A DNA stretch of 64,000 nt from Azolla caroliniana (GCA_043228905.1 JBHGNT010000014.1:12462001-12526000), one strand, 5' to 3'. Positions 29,877-41,400 are shown, counted from the first letter of the stretch. A program made the numbers and translations. The notes: generated by a model from the sequence alone, not told the origin.

Positions 29877-31012
29877 TGTCGTGTGGTTTTTCACACACAA
29901 TATGAAAACTAGTAAAATAATTATTTAAGATTAGCTTAATGTATTCATATAGATAGAATTCTTCAAGAGTTTCATAGCATATTTTACTACGCATGAAACG
30001 GATAAACAAGTATCAAGCTATGTGAGTGTGAAGTTTGAAGAAAAAGAAAAGACAAGAAAAGATAAGTATCAAGCTACGCACGTGTGCAAGGCCGCCTGGA
30101 CGTCTTCGGATGTACGCGTGTGGACGTTTCGGACGGACGCGTATGTGTGGACAAGCGCGCGGACGCGTGTGTGCGCATGCTGTGGATGCGTACACTACGG
30201 TCCGGTTGAGACTTTTGCTCGCGGATGCGTACACGGTGCAGGTTGGACGCGCGCACGTGTGGATGCGTACACTACGGCGCAGTCGGGACGCGCGCATGCG
30301 TGGATGCGTACACTATTACGCAGTCGAGACTTTTGCGCACGGACACATCTACGGTTAGGTTGCGGCGCATGTACGGATTGCACACAGGCTAAACTTTATG
30401 GATGATTGTGTCATTTGGCTGAATTATACGGACAATAGCATGCAACCAAAAGCCAAGGCCATGCAACTAAAAGTAAAAGGCATGCATCTAAAAATGGAAG
30501 CATGCAACTAAAAGCAGAGGCCATGCAACTAAAAATAGAGGCCATCCAACTAAAAGTGGGCATGCAAAGTAACATTAGGGAGGAGGAGCAGGGACGAGCT
30601 CGATATATGTCCCATTTTTTCCCTCCTAGTTTTTTCTTTTCCCTTCTTTCTTCTTCCCTCTCGGCTTCGAGAAACAAATTATCTCACATATTGATATCAA
30701 ACTCCTAGCTTTGTTTACGGGGGCTTTCTTGTCAAAAATTATCTCTCGTATTCATATCGGACCACTCCTTGCATGGTTGTTGGCTCATTTCTTTGAAAAA
30801 CTAATCTCTCATTTCCATACCCAACCCATTGTAACACGATCCTAAAATTATAAAGAATCGATTTTCTTTTGCAATAAACTAATGATTTGTCTCTCCCACT
30901 TGTCTTATGCTTAAAACTTGCTTGTGTTGTACATGTTGCTCTAAATCCTTCTAGTCCAGAACCCCGGCGGTTCCGTCTCACGATCTGCACATAGTGACGG
31001 ATTTTCACGACA
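29877..31012 (+). repeat. Gypsy-3 3' LTR
   Basis: 1136 bp, TGTCGTG...CACGACA, a perfect terminal inverted repeat. It has a single copy of the ~245-bp CpG-rich unit and lacks the TATATAA-bearing segment of the 5' LTR. Confidence 0.9.
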
Positions 31013-32671
31013 AGGTAATGTTGTTGTGACAGCAATATGTTGTCCGGGGTTTGAATCACCTCGATCCCTAGAAAATAATGAAGGTCCCCCAGATCCTTCA
31101 TCTCAAATGCGTCCGACAACTAGGACTTGACGCGGTTGATTTCTGGAACACCCGGTCCGGTGATGACTAGATCATCAACATACAGTAGTATACATACCGG
31201 ACCGGCTGAACCTTGCTAGATGAACAATGAAGAGTCCGATTTGGAGGCCACAAACCCCATCTTACGCAACCAGTGCGTGATCTTTGCATTCCAAGCTCGA
31301 GGGGCTTGCTTCAGGCCGTACAACGACGTGTTTGTCTCCGATTGAAAGCCGAGAGGCTGAGTCATAAAGACTTCTTCTTCAAGATCACCTTGAAGAAATG
31401 CATTCTTCACATCCATCTCATGAAGATGCCACCCCCTCGCCGTAGCAACCGCCAGCACCACTTGAACCGTCGTCATCTTCGCTACAGGAGTGAAGGTCTC
31501 GTTGTAGTCGATTACGTGGGTCTACACATATCCCTTCGCCACTAACCAAGCCTTGTACCGGTTAACTGAACCGTCGGCGTTGTACTTTACTTTGTATATC
31601 CACTTGCATCCGATCGGTTTACAGTGACGAGGAGGGTCAACCAGGTCCCATGTCTTGCTCACATCAAGTGCCTGCATTTCTTCCTCCATAGCGGCATGCC
31701 AATTTGTGTCCTTGGCCGCTTCTGCGTAGCTCTTCGGCTCACACACTTCCGCCACCTTATTCATGTACGCATAGTGATGCACCATGTACTCATTGTACCC
31801 GTACAATTTGACGGGATCCTTCTAGCGGGTGGACCGGCGTAACTCATCGTTACCCGGTTTGAGGCCCTTCTTGGCCGGTTCGGTCTTCATTGCCAAGATC
31901 CGCCTTTCTCCTTGCTGGAGTCGGACGTACACCAATCCGACTCATCGTTTCCGGTTTCGAATTCCTGCATCTTCTTCTTCCCCTTCTCTTTGCGCATGAA
32001 CGGTCTCCTCGGTTCCTTGCACGGGGAGTGCACGACAGAGTCTCCACTACTCGCCGGTTCCTCATCGGACTGGTCAGATTGACTCAGTCTCTCGTTCGGC
32101 CCACTCAACCGGAACGATTCCAGACTCTCATCCTAAGTCCACGCTTCATCATCCTCTACCTAGGCCGGTTCAGGATCACTAGCCTCATCCACCAGCATCG
32201 GGTCAGATTCAAAAGTCGAAGACGGTAAGGAGTACCACGATGCCGATTCATCAAACTCGACATCTCAACTAACTCAGACCTGCTTTGTCCGGGGGTTATA
32301 ACACTTAAAACCCTTTGGTTCTTGAGCATAGCCGACTAGGATGCATTTTTCCGATTTTGCATCCAACTTCCTCCGCTTCTCATCCGGTACATGCACAAAT
32401 GCAATGCTACCGAAGATCTTAAGGTGTCTCAAATTCGGCTTCCGTCCAAAATATAGCTCGTGAGCTGACACCTTGTCACCGATCCGGTTCTGGATGTAGA
32501 CAGTCGTTCGGACTGCCTCCGCCCAGTAGAATTTGGGCATGCTCTTCTCCTCCAGCATTGCCCTTGCCGCATCGATAAGAGACCGGTTCTTCCTCTTGGA
32601 AACACCGTTTTGTTGCGGTGTGTATCTGCAGCTGAACTCTCGCCGAATTCCCGTTTGCTGTAGATACTGTT
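31013..32671 (-). pseudogene. Copia-3 reverse transcriptase and integrase, middle part
   Basis: In element order it starts (32660 end) inside integrase after the Copia-4 insertion (GIRREFSCRYTPQQNGV), with ELYFGRKPNLRHLKIFGS and KRRKLDAKSEKCILVGYAQE. A Ser/Glu-rich connector follows, then reverse transcriptase (WDLVDPPRHCKPIGCKWIYK, AFLQGDLEEEVFMTQP, YGLKQAPRAWN, LYVDDLVI) and DLHYFLGIEVIQTPDNILLS, ending where the Gypsy-3 LTR begins. Several in-frame stops and frameshifts are present. The rest of the polymerase is at 22307-23046. Confidence 0.88.
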
Positions 32672-33063
32672 TGTAAAAAGTAGCGTGCGGAAGCAAGTAT
32701 GAAGACCGAACAAAAGGAAGGAAACTCAGGTTTAATGGAGAGCTTGAGCTTACACGGTATACGCGGGAGAGACAGAGAGAGTGAGAGAGAACACAAGAAC
32801 TATCTTCAACAATAATACTCAATTTGTACATAAGACGTGCTCAGTGAACACTTTTATACAAGTCCTAGAAGGACTGACCGAAGTACTGACAGTACTTCAA
32901 TGCTCATCAAGAGCTCCTACACTAACTCCCAAATATATTCCTCACGGAATATCTTTCCTAACGACCTCCCGGTTTACGCACTCGGCCTAACCGATCGGTC
33001 CCAACTGATCCGGTCCTCGGCTTCTTCAGCCGATCCGGCCGATGTTGAGCTTGTCTCTCAACA
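32672..33063 (-). repeat. Copia-4 3' LTR
   Basis: 392 bp, TGTAAAAAG...CTCAACA on the plus strand; minus-strand polypurine tract GAGGGGGAG abuts at 33064. TATA region TTTTATACAAG. Confidence 0.94.
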
Positions 33064-33555
33064 CTCCCCCTCAAGCTCAACTCGAGGCTCTTCGGGATCC
33101 TCAAGCTCACAGCTCTGGTTCCTCCTGGCTTCACGCCTCGCTCGCGCTCCTCGACCTATTCGACTCCGCGCGCTTCGAACCTTCCGGTCGGCTTGTTTGC
33201 TCATGCGCCCCTTATCAGCTCTTTTGTTGTTGCGGTGTTGACGCTTCTCCTGCTGCCTTTTCTTTCGCTTGGGCCTCGGTTGATTCAGCATATCTGAATC
33301 AAACATCCGAACCAACTCGGCTACCTCCGATCAGTTTTCGCTCTCGTCCAAGTTGGCTGTCTCCAACTCGTCTTCGGTCTTCTCATCCTCGATTGCGTCA
33401 TCTCCCCCATGCGTGGTTGGCATCGGCTCCCTCCTTCAGCTGCTCCCCTTCTGTCCACTTTCGAACTTTTCCGTGGGTCCGCCCTCGGCTTCTTCAGCCG
33501 TTCCGAAGTCGAACTCGACAACCAACTCGGTGTCGCGGTCTCCGCTCCTTTCCTG

Positions 33556-36161
33556 CTACCTTGCTTGGACTGTTCTCCCCCTCAAGTTCGGCATGTCAAG
33601 GTGACGCAATCCGAGCGCACCTGAGAATTGCCGCAACTTGTCCAGACCAAGAGGCTTAGTGAAGATGTCGGCAGTCTGCCGATTCGTCGACACGTACTGA
33701 AGTTTGACTTCACCAAAAAGGACACGCTCACGGACGAAATGGTAGTGCACCTCAATGTGCTTGGTCCGTGCGTGGAAAACGGGGTTCTTCGCGAGCTGGA
33801 TGATGCTGAGGTTGTCGCAGTAGATCGTCGTCGGATCTGACACCTCCACGTGCAGGTCCTTAAGTAGCCGCTTCAACCATATGGCTTCGCATGTCGCGAC
33901 AGCCGCTCCTCGGTACTCAGCTTCGGTGCTCGACAGTGCAACTGTCGGCTGCTTCTTACTGCTCCACGCGATCGCGGCACTCCCGAGGGAGAACGCGTAT
34001 CCAGACGTGGATCGGCGATCGGCGGCGTTGCTAGCCCAATTAACATCGGTGTAGCCGACCGCGGTCCGCGGTCCTTAGTGCCGCTTACGTACCGAAGTAC
34101 GCGTTGCGCACACTGAAGGTGCTCCTCGGTAGGTCGCGCCATGAACTGACTGATCACCCCGACCGGATAACTGAGGTCAGGTCGGGTGATGGTCAAGTAT
34201 ATGAGGCTTCCGACAATTTGTCGGAACCTCTTCAGGTCGCATACCTTTCCCGTATCGGGACGAAGCTTGACGATTCTGTCCAGAGGAGTCGAGACAGACT
34301 TACAGTCGGCCATCCCGAATTTGAAGAGCATACTCAGCACGTAATGACGTTGGCTGATCAATATGCCTTCGGGGGTACGGATCACTTCGATCCCGAGGAA
34401 GTACTGAAGGTCCCCCAGATCCTTCATGTCGAACGATGCCGCAAGCTGGAGCTTCACGCGGTCGATTTCACCTAGGTCGGCGCCGGTGATGACCAAGTCA
34501 TCGACATATAGTAGAATACTAACCGGTCCGAGTCGACCTTTCCAGATGAACAGGGAAGAGCCCGATTTTGACGTGACGAAGCCCATCCGACGCAGTTGTT
34601 GCGTCATCTTCACGTTCCAGGCACGTGGGGCTTGCTTCAGTCCGTAAAGGGACTTCTTCAGTCGGCATATTGCCGAGGAGTTCGTTCCAGAGTGAAATCC
34701 GGGGGGTTGTACCATGTACATCTGTTCCTCAAGGTCACCTTGCAGGAACGCATTCTGTACATCCATCTGATGTAAGTGCCACCCCTTGGCCGCGGCTACT
34801 GCGAGCAAAACACGGACAGTCGTCATTTTCGCGACCGGCGCAAATGTCTCATCGTAGTCGATGCCGTGTTTCTGCGCGTAGCCCTTTGCCACTAGCCGAG
34901 CCTTGTACCGGTTGACCGAGCCATCGGTGTTGTACTTGACTTTGTACACCCATCTACACCCGATCGGCTTCACACCCTTCGGTGCGTCAACCAGGTCCCA
35001 GGTCTCGTTCTCCGCCAATGCGTGCATCTCTTCCTCCATCGCGGCACGCCAATTCGCGTCTTTAGCCGCTTCTGCGTAGCTTTCCGGCTCACGCACTTCC
35101 GCTACACGGGTCATGTACGCATAATGATGCGCCATGTACTCGTTGTATCCGAACCGCAAAACAGGATTCTTCTGGCGGGTAGATCGGCGTAATCTCACAT
35201 TAGCCGATGTCGAGGCCTTCTCGGTCGACGCGGTCTTCACCTTTAAAGACCCTTCACCGGTTCCCTCGGAGTCCGACTCGCGTCGGTCTGACTCGTTCTT
35301 ATCCGTGCCGGAATCCCACACCTTCTTCTTCCCTTTCTCTTTGCGCGTAAGCTGTCTCCTCGGCTTCCTACGCGGGGAATGCACGGCCGAGTCTCCACTA
35401 CTCGCCGGCTCTTCATCGGACTGGTCGTACCGACACAGTCGTCCAATCGGTCCACTTAACCGGAGTGAAATCGGACTCTCGTCGCGGGTCTCGATTTCGG
35501 GCTCATCCGGAGGCATCTCGGCCTCGCTGACCTCATCGTCAGAGCTCGGATTGGACTTGGGGTTCGGAGTCGGGGGCTGGTACCAAGACGCAGACTCGTC
35601 AAACACAACGTCGCGGCTGACACGCGCTTGTTTGGTGCGAGGGTTATAGCACTTATAACCCTTCTACTCGTCCGAGTAACCGACCAAGATGCATTTCTCG
35701 GCCTTTGCGTCCAGCTTCCTCCTTTTCTCCTTCGGTATATGCACATATGCAATGCTACCGAACACCCTCAAGTGTCGCAAGTTCGGCTTCGTTCCGAAAT
35801 ATAGCTCGTGCGCCGACACTTTGTCTCCGATCCGGTTCTGGATGTATACCGCGGTCCTTACCGCCTCAGCCCAGTAGAACTTGGGCAAGCTCTTCTCTTC
35901 CAGCATTGCCCGTGCCGCTTCCACAACTGACCGATTCTTTCTCTCGGCCACGCCGTTCTGCTCCGGCGTGTATCTACAACTGAATTCGCGGCGAATTCCC
36001 ATTTGTTGTAGATAACCGTTGAATTGACCGGAAAAGTACTCTTTTCCGCCATCCGACCACAGGCACTTGATCTTTCGTCCTGTTTCCGTTTCCACGAACC
36101 CTTTGAGGTCCCGGAAACAGTCGAAGACTTCGCTCTTCCTCTCAATGAGGTAGATCCACAT
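33556..36161 (-). pseudogene. Copia-4 integrase, reverse transcriptase and RNase H
   Basis: In element order: integrase core (35664-36161; WIYLIERKSEVFDCFRDLKG, GGKEYFSGQFNGYLQQMG, TPEQNGVAERKNR), interrupted by an in-frame stop near 35663. Next, a long open stretch (33873-35606) with the Ser/Asp-rich connector and reverse transcriptase (WDLVDAPKGVKPIGCRWVYK, NAFLQGDLEEQMYMVQPPGF, YGLKQAPRAWN, LLYVDDLVITGADLGEIDR), then RNase H. A frameshift near 34080-34050 follows GTKDRG. The C terminus (33556-33876) has KHIEVHYHFVRERVL and DIFTKPLGLDKL. The catalytic residues are present, but the polyprotein is no longer continuous. Confidence 0.88.
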
Positions 36162-36344
36162 GTGCCACGTGTGGTCGTCGATGAAGGAGACGAAATATCG
36201 GCTCCCGCCAAGACTAACGTTTTGTGCCGGCTCCCATACATCGGAGTGTATAAGGTCAAGCTTATTCCGTCTCCAGTTTTGCTCGTTGGGGAAAGGAAAT
36301 CAGTGTTGCTTCCCGAGCTGGCAAGCTTCACAAATTTGTGCCTT

Positions 36345-37847
36345 TCAGCCACTAAATTTGGGCAATCCGAACACTACTTGTTTCGATTGCAGATCTTGAA
36401 GCCGCTGGTAGTTGACGTGGCCTATCCGCTTGTGCCACAAGTCGACGTCCGACTCGGTTTTTCTTCCCTTCGCGAACATTGCGGTGCTGCCGTCAGTGGA
36501 GTCGAGGATGAACATCCTCCCGTCTCTGCGCCCTTGCGCAATCACACGGCCTTCTTCCTCAATGAAGTACCCGAGGTGTGTAAACCGAACCTCCATCCCT
36601 TGGTTGACGATCTGTCCGATCGAGACCAAGTTCTTCGTGATTGTCAGAACGTGCAGCACGTTCATGAGTTTCCCTTTCTGCCCGTCATGGCTAAGGGGAA
36701 CTTCTCCGACATTCGCGATCAGATGCGGAGTGTCGTCTCCTGTTGCGACTACTCCAGGTTGTATCGGTTTTTCAAGGTACGAGAACCACTCCTTATGGCT
36801 CGTCATGTGGTTTGACGCGCCGGAGTCTACGTACCACACCTCGTCCGATCTCGGGGTGGTCTGTTTCATTGAGTTTGCTTCGTGTCTCGTCACGAAGGCA
36901 GACCCTTCTCCGGCTCTCCCGGAGTCTTCGGCGTAGTGCGATCACTGCCGATTTCCCTTGTCGGTATGTCTGGAGCCATTCCCGGAACCAGTTCTCTCCG
37001 AATCGGCGCGCTTCTTCCAGCACTCACTTTCCCTGTGGCCTTTCTTGCCACAGTACCAGCACTCCACGATGGCCTTCCCTTGCCGGTTCTCATCACTTCG
37101 ACTCCCCCTGTTTCCGAAGGGTCCGGAGTTGCTGTCGGCATCACTTCGGTGCCTTCTTCCCTGATCTCGTCGGCCGCCTCCATTGCGCGCCGACTCGCCT
37201 CGTCTTCCAAGTCCACGGGGCCTATCTCCCTCCATGTACAGCATTCTACTGTCGGCGTGCGTGCTTGTAGACACACCCGCGTGGTTCTCCTCTACCAGGA
37301 GCATTGACTGTAAGTCAAAAAAGGACGGCTTATTCTCCCGAGTACACACAGCCGTTCGGAACGCTCCGAACTTCGACGCCAAACCTCCGAGACAGATCTG
37401 GACCATCTTGCTCTCCTCGATGTTCACCTCTATGGAGGCGAGGGAGTCATAGATATCCTTGATCTTCGAGGTATAGTCCGCCACCGACAAGTCGCGTTGT
37501 CATAGGTTGCTCAACTCCTGTCGGAGCTGAAGCTTCCTGGCTGTGGTGCTCGCGGCGAAAATCTTCTTCAGATTTTCCCACGCACCCTTCGGCATCTTTG
37601 CATCCCGAACATAGCTCAATAGCTGTTCGCCCACACACGACACGAAGCAGTATAATACCCTGCTCGCCGATTGCTCCCACGACGGGAAGTCTCTGTGTGT
37701 CGATTCGGGTGCCGCGTCATTAGCTCCTTCGACATAACTCCAGTAGTCGTGCCCAAGCAGGTACTGGTGCATCTTGTAGGACCAAGACGCATAGTTGGTT
37801 CTGTCGAGCTTCTCTGTTGGAAGCGAGCTCGCCATGCCTCTATCCAT
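36345..37847 (-). pseudogene. Copia-4 gag-protease
   Basis: Starts at ATG 37847 (MDRGMASSLPTEKLDRTN). Gag is open to about 37500 (SNL), where a stop and frame change near 37495-37500 interrupt it. Reading resumes with MSVADYTSKIKDIYDSLAS, GLASKFGAFRTAVCTRENK, and the knuckle CWYCGKKGHRESEC (36942-37490). After another break, protease YVDSGASNHMTSHKEWFSYL and the integrase zinc region (LWHKRIGHVNYQRL) follow at 36345-36893. Close in sequence to Copia-1 and Copia-3 gag. Inactive as it stands. Confidence 0.87.
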
Positions 37848-37907
37848 CGTTCTTCTTGTTCTTCTTTGTCAAGTTGTGTCGGCTGCAGAGAGGTTCTCAA
37901 CCCTCGC

Positions 37908-37919
37908 GCTCTAATACCA
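37908..37919 (-). other. Copia-4 primer binding site
   Basis: Minus strand TGGTATTAGAGC, one change from the initiator tRNA-Met PBS, directly beside the 5' LTR edge at 37920. Confidence 0.88.
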
Positions 37920-38311
37920 TGTAAAAAGTAGCGTGCAGAAGCAAGTATGAAGACCGAACAAAAGGAAGGAAACTCAGGTTTAATGGAGAGCTTGAGCTTA
38001 CACGGTATACGTGGGAGAGACAGAGAGAGTGAGAAAAAACACAAGAACTATCTTCAACAATAATACTCAGTCTGTACATAAGACGTGCTCAGTGAACACT
38101 TTTATACAAGTCCTAGAAGGACTGACCGAAGTACTGACAGTACTTCAATGCTCATCAAGAGCTCCTACACTAACTCCCAAATATATTCCTCACGGAATAT
38201 CTTTCCTAACGACCTCCCGGTTTACGCACTCGGCCTAACCGATCGGTCCCAACCGATCCGGTCCTCAGCTTCTTCAGCCGATCCAGCCGATGTTGAGCTT
38301 GTCTCTCAACA
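37920..38311 (-). repeat. Copia-4 5' LTR
   Basis: 392 bp with TG...CA ends; minus-strand TATA (TATAAAA) at 38100-38106. Followed by CTGTT, the target duplication. Confidence 0.94.
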
Positions 38312-40128
38312 CTGTTGAATCGGCCGGAAAAGTATTCTTTCCCGCCATCCAACCGCAGGCATTTGATCTTCCTCCCCGATTCCCGTTCCACCATGCTTTG
38401 GAGACTCCGGAAACACTCGAAGACTTCACTCTTACGCTCAATGAAGTAGATCCATGTGTGCCACGTATAGTCGTCGATGAAGGAGACGAAATATCGACTC
38501 CCGCCAAGACTAACGCTCTATGTCAGTCCCCACACATCCGAATGGATTAGGTCGAGCTTGTTACGACTCCGGTTACGTTCGGTAGGGAATGGAAGCCGGT
38601 GTTGCTTCCCGAGTTGGCAGGCTTCACATACTTGGGCCTTCCGACCGCTGAACTTCGGCAAACTGAAAACAACTTGTTTCGTTTGCAAGTCTTGAAACCT
38701 CCGGTAATTGACATGGCCTATCCGCTTGTGCCACAGGTTGATCTCCGATTCGACCTTCTGTCCTTTTGCAAACAGAGCGATGCCGATGTTATTGGTGTCG
38801 AGGATAAACATCATCCCGTCTCTGCGCCCTTGCGCAATAATCTGGCCCTCTTCCTCGATGAAGCACCCGAGGTGCGTAAACCGCACCTGTATCCCCTGGT
38901 TGACGATCTGTCCAACCGACACCAGGTTCTTCGTGATTGTCGAAACGTGTAATACGTTCATCAGCTTCTCCTTCTGTCCAACGTGGTTCAAAGGGACTTC
39001 TCTGACGTGCACGATTGGGTGAGGAGTGTCGTCTCTGGTTTCGACTACTCCTGGTTGATCCAGTTTTTCCAAAAAGGAGAACCACTCTTTGTGGCTCGTC
39101 ATGTGGTTCGACGCACCGGAGTCAACATACCAGACTTCCTCCAATTTGGAAGTGGTCTTCTTCATCGAGTTCGCCTCGTGCTTCATCACCAAGGCTGGCC
39201 GGTTACCGTTCTTGGATCCTCCCGATCCCTTCGCGTAGTGCGAGCTTTTTCGGCCATCCTTGTCGGCCTTGCCGGATCCGGATTTGTCCGTATCGGCACG
39301 TTTTCTCCAGCACTCGCTTTCTCTGTGGCCCTTTTTGCCACAGTACCAGCATTCCGTTGCAGACTTCTCTTGCCGTCTTCCGGTGTCGCCATGACTCCCC
39401 CTGCCTGTGGAAGTCCCGGAACTGCTGTCGGCACGTTCTCTATGCCTTCGTTCTTGCTCTTGCCGGCCGCCTCCATTGCGTGCCGACCCGCCTCATCCAC
39501 CACACCCACGGGACCGATTCGCCTCCGTGTACAGCATCCGGTTGTCAGTGGGTGCGCTAGTTGATGCACCAGCGGGGTTCTCCTCTACAAGGAGCATCGA
39601 CTGTAAGTCGAAAAATGACGGCGTATTCTCCCTTGTACACACCGCCATTCGGAACGCTCTGAACTTCGACGCCAGGCCCCCAAGACAAAATTGTACCATC
39701 TTGTCTTCCTCTACGGTAACGTTGATAGAGGCAAGCGAGTCACAGATCTCTTTGATCCGGGCCGTGTAATCCGCCACCGACATGTCCTTCTGTCGGACAT
39801 TGCTCAACTCTTGTCGGAGTTGCAGCTTCCGGGTTGTTGTGCTCGCGGCGAACACCTTCTTCAGGTTCCCCCAAGCCTCCTTCGGCGTCGTGGCGTCTCG
39901 AATGTGTCTCAGTCGCTGGTCTCCGACACTGGACGCGAAGCAGTACATCACTCTGCTTGTCGATGGTTCCCACACTAGGAAGTCCTTATGTGCCGCACCA
40001 GGTGTTGTTTCGTTGGCTCCTGCGACGAAACTCCAGTAGCCATGCCCAAGCAAGTATTGGTGCATCTTATACGACCAAGATGCATAGTTGGATCTGTCGA
40101 GTTTCTCCACAGGGAGCGAGCTAGCCAT
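38312..40128 (-). pseudogene. Copia-3 gag, protease and integrase start
   Basis: Gag opens at ATG 40128 (MASSLPVEKLDRSN). The MDRGM start used by Copia-1 and Copia-4 is degraded here, its first ATG reading ATA. Gag capsid runs to about 39493, then a frameshifted Gly-rich and zinc-knuckle segment (39186-39569), then protease and integrase zinc region (38518-39192; WYVDSGASNHMTSHKEWFSF, LWHKRIGHVNYRRF, CEACQLGKQHRLPF). The integrase core begins (SLGGSR, DDYTWHTW-like, GGKEYFSGRFN) and stops at the Copia-4 insertion; the remainder is at 32660 and leftward. Confidence 0.88.
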
Positions 40129-40208
40129 CCCTCTGTCTATTGTTTTACGACCTGTTAGGGTTTGCTTTCAGGCATTTGTCAGCTGCAGAGGAGGTTCTCA
40201 ACCCTCAC

Positions 40209-40220
40209 GCTCTGATACCA
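40209..40220 (-). other. Copia-3 primer binding site
   Basis: Minus strand TGGTATCAGAGC, initiator tRNA-Met type, beside the 5' LTR edge at 40221. Confidence 0.9.
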
Positions 40221-40620
40221 TGTAAACGTTTACTTGCGGAAGCGTTAGAAAACAGAGAAAAGTAGGGAATTCACAGACTACGCGGGAGAGACAGAGAGAG
40301 CAGAACGTAAAAGCTATATTCAAAAACGATATAATTACTCTGTCATTACAACTGTGCTCAGTAGCACTATTTATACAAGTCCTCGTGGGATTGACAGAAG
40401 TACCGCGTACTTCAATGCTCACACGAACATCTGACACTTACTACGAGACTAGAATTGCCTAGTAGTCTAAACTAATACCAGGCTTCCGGTTACCAATTGG
40501 ATCCGGCTAACCGGCTCCCTAGCTCACCGTCTCTGTTGTTTGCCGGCTTACCGATCCATCTCGCTTGTCGGCTCAGGCTTATTCAGCCGATCCGGCTCCA
40601 GTTGAGCTTGCCGCTCAACA
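40221..40620 (-). repeat. Copia-3 5' LTR
   Basis: 400 bp, TGTAAACG...CTCAACA; minus-strand TATAAAT at 40369-40375. Followed by the target duplication CCTGA (40621-40625). Confidence 0.93.
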
Positions 40621-40901
40621 CCTGAGCAGCAGTTTCTTGGCCGTTGTGCTAGCAGCAAAAATCCTCTTGAGATTCGCCCACACGTCCTTTGACGTCTTAA
40701 CATCCAGAATGTAGCTCAAGAGCTGGTCGCTCACACAGGATGCGAAATAGTTATGAACTCTGCTTGCTGCTTGTTCCCAAGCCAAAACATCTCTATGTGT
40801 CGATTCGGGCGCTATATCATTAGCTCCTTCGACATAACTCCAATAACCATGACCAAGTAGGTACTGGTGCATCTTGTATGACCAAGATGCGTAGTTGCTC
40901 C
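40621..40901 (-). pseudogene. Copia-2 gag N-terminal fragment
   Basis: Reads SNYASWSYKMHQYLLGHGYW, then ANDIAPESTHRD and ASTTAKKLLLR, where Copia-3 interrupts. The downstream gag (DINNIRQKDLSMANYT) picks up at 21306. At its other end the match to Copia gag stops at about 40901, before the start codon, so PBS and 5' LTR of Copia-2 are not recognisable. Confidence 0.85.
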
Positions 40902-41400
40902 AGAGGCAACGACCTCTTCCTCTCTCTCTCTCTCTGTACACTGTTACGCGCTCTCTAGTCTTACACCAACAAGAATGACAACAACACCACACTAAGTTTT
41001 CCCTAAGTCATATTTATACTAATATGACTTTTCGGCTATTTACAAATATAGCCCCGATGGACTCTCAGAAACATATTTACGAATATGTCCCTTCATCCGG
41101 TGAGCACTTCTCACCGGGCCTTCACCATCCGGCTCTTGCCAGGTACTACTCATCTTGTTCTCACCGGGTCTTCCGTAGTCGGGTACTCTTCATCCGGTTC
41201 TCACCGGGTCTTCACCATCCGGCTCTTGCCGGGTACTACTCATCCGGTTCTCACCGGGTCTTCCGTTGCCGGGTACTCCACATCCGGTAACGAGCAAAGG
41301 AAGGCGGAAGAATGAAAAAGGGCGGCCACCGACAGCGACTCCGGGGAGCACACAAACAGAATGACTGCAGCACCCGGAAGAAGAAATCTCGGAGGTCACC
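40902..41400. other. Unassigned ~500 bp with a compound tandem repeat
   Basis: A CT-rich stretch (40913-40935) and TATTTATACTAATA-type sequence suggest a decayed Copia LTR, but no edges can be set. At about 41110-41289 a two-part unit of ~90 bp (a 50-bp part TCACCGGGTCTTCACCATCC... and a 40-bp part TCACCGGGTCTTCCGT...) occurs twice. No coding sequence supported. Confidence 0.5.

Larger units (their letters stand above)
23047..31012 (+). mobile_element. Gypsy-3: defective Ty3/Gypsy element with young LTRs
   Basis: Plus-strand element inserted in Copia-3 reverse transcriptase. LTRs 23047-24630 and 29877-31012 begin TGTC and end CACGACA. Their last ~620 bp differ at about seven positions. The PBS is at 24639, and a polypurine-like tract (GGTTTGGTGGGGGTGAA) ends at 29876. 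The flanks resume Copia-3 at SQQHYL (right) and LNMLYKF (left). No clean target duplication is visible. Gag and pol carry at least four frameshifts, three in-frame stops and an internal deletion. Confidence 0.92.
32672..38311 (-). mobile_element. Copia-4: nested Copia element with both LTRs
   Basis: A 5640-bp element inserted in the Copia-3 integrase. Two 392-bp LTRs (32672-33063, 37920-38311) differ at about nine positions by eye and have no length change. CTGTT is duplicated at 32667-32671 and 38312-38316. It has PBS, gag, protease, integrase, reverse transcriptase, RNase H and polypurine tract in Copia order. A few frameshifts break the single polyprotein. Confidence 0.95.
21307..40620 (-). 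mobile_element. Copia-3: Copia element interrupted by Gypsy-3 and Copia-4
   Basis: Minus-strand element with two 400-bp LTRs (21307-21706 and 40221-40620) of equal length, TG...CA ends, about 23 mismatches by eye, and CCTGA duplicated on both sides. With the two later insertions removed, its own DNA is 21307-23046, 31013-32671 and 38312-40620. Gene order from the right: 5' LTR, PBS, gag, protease, integrase (cut by Copia-4), reverse transcriptase (cut by Gypsy-3), RNase H, untranslated stretch, polypurine tract, 3' LTR. All coding parts are broken. Confidence 0.93.
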
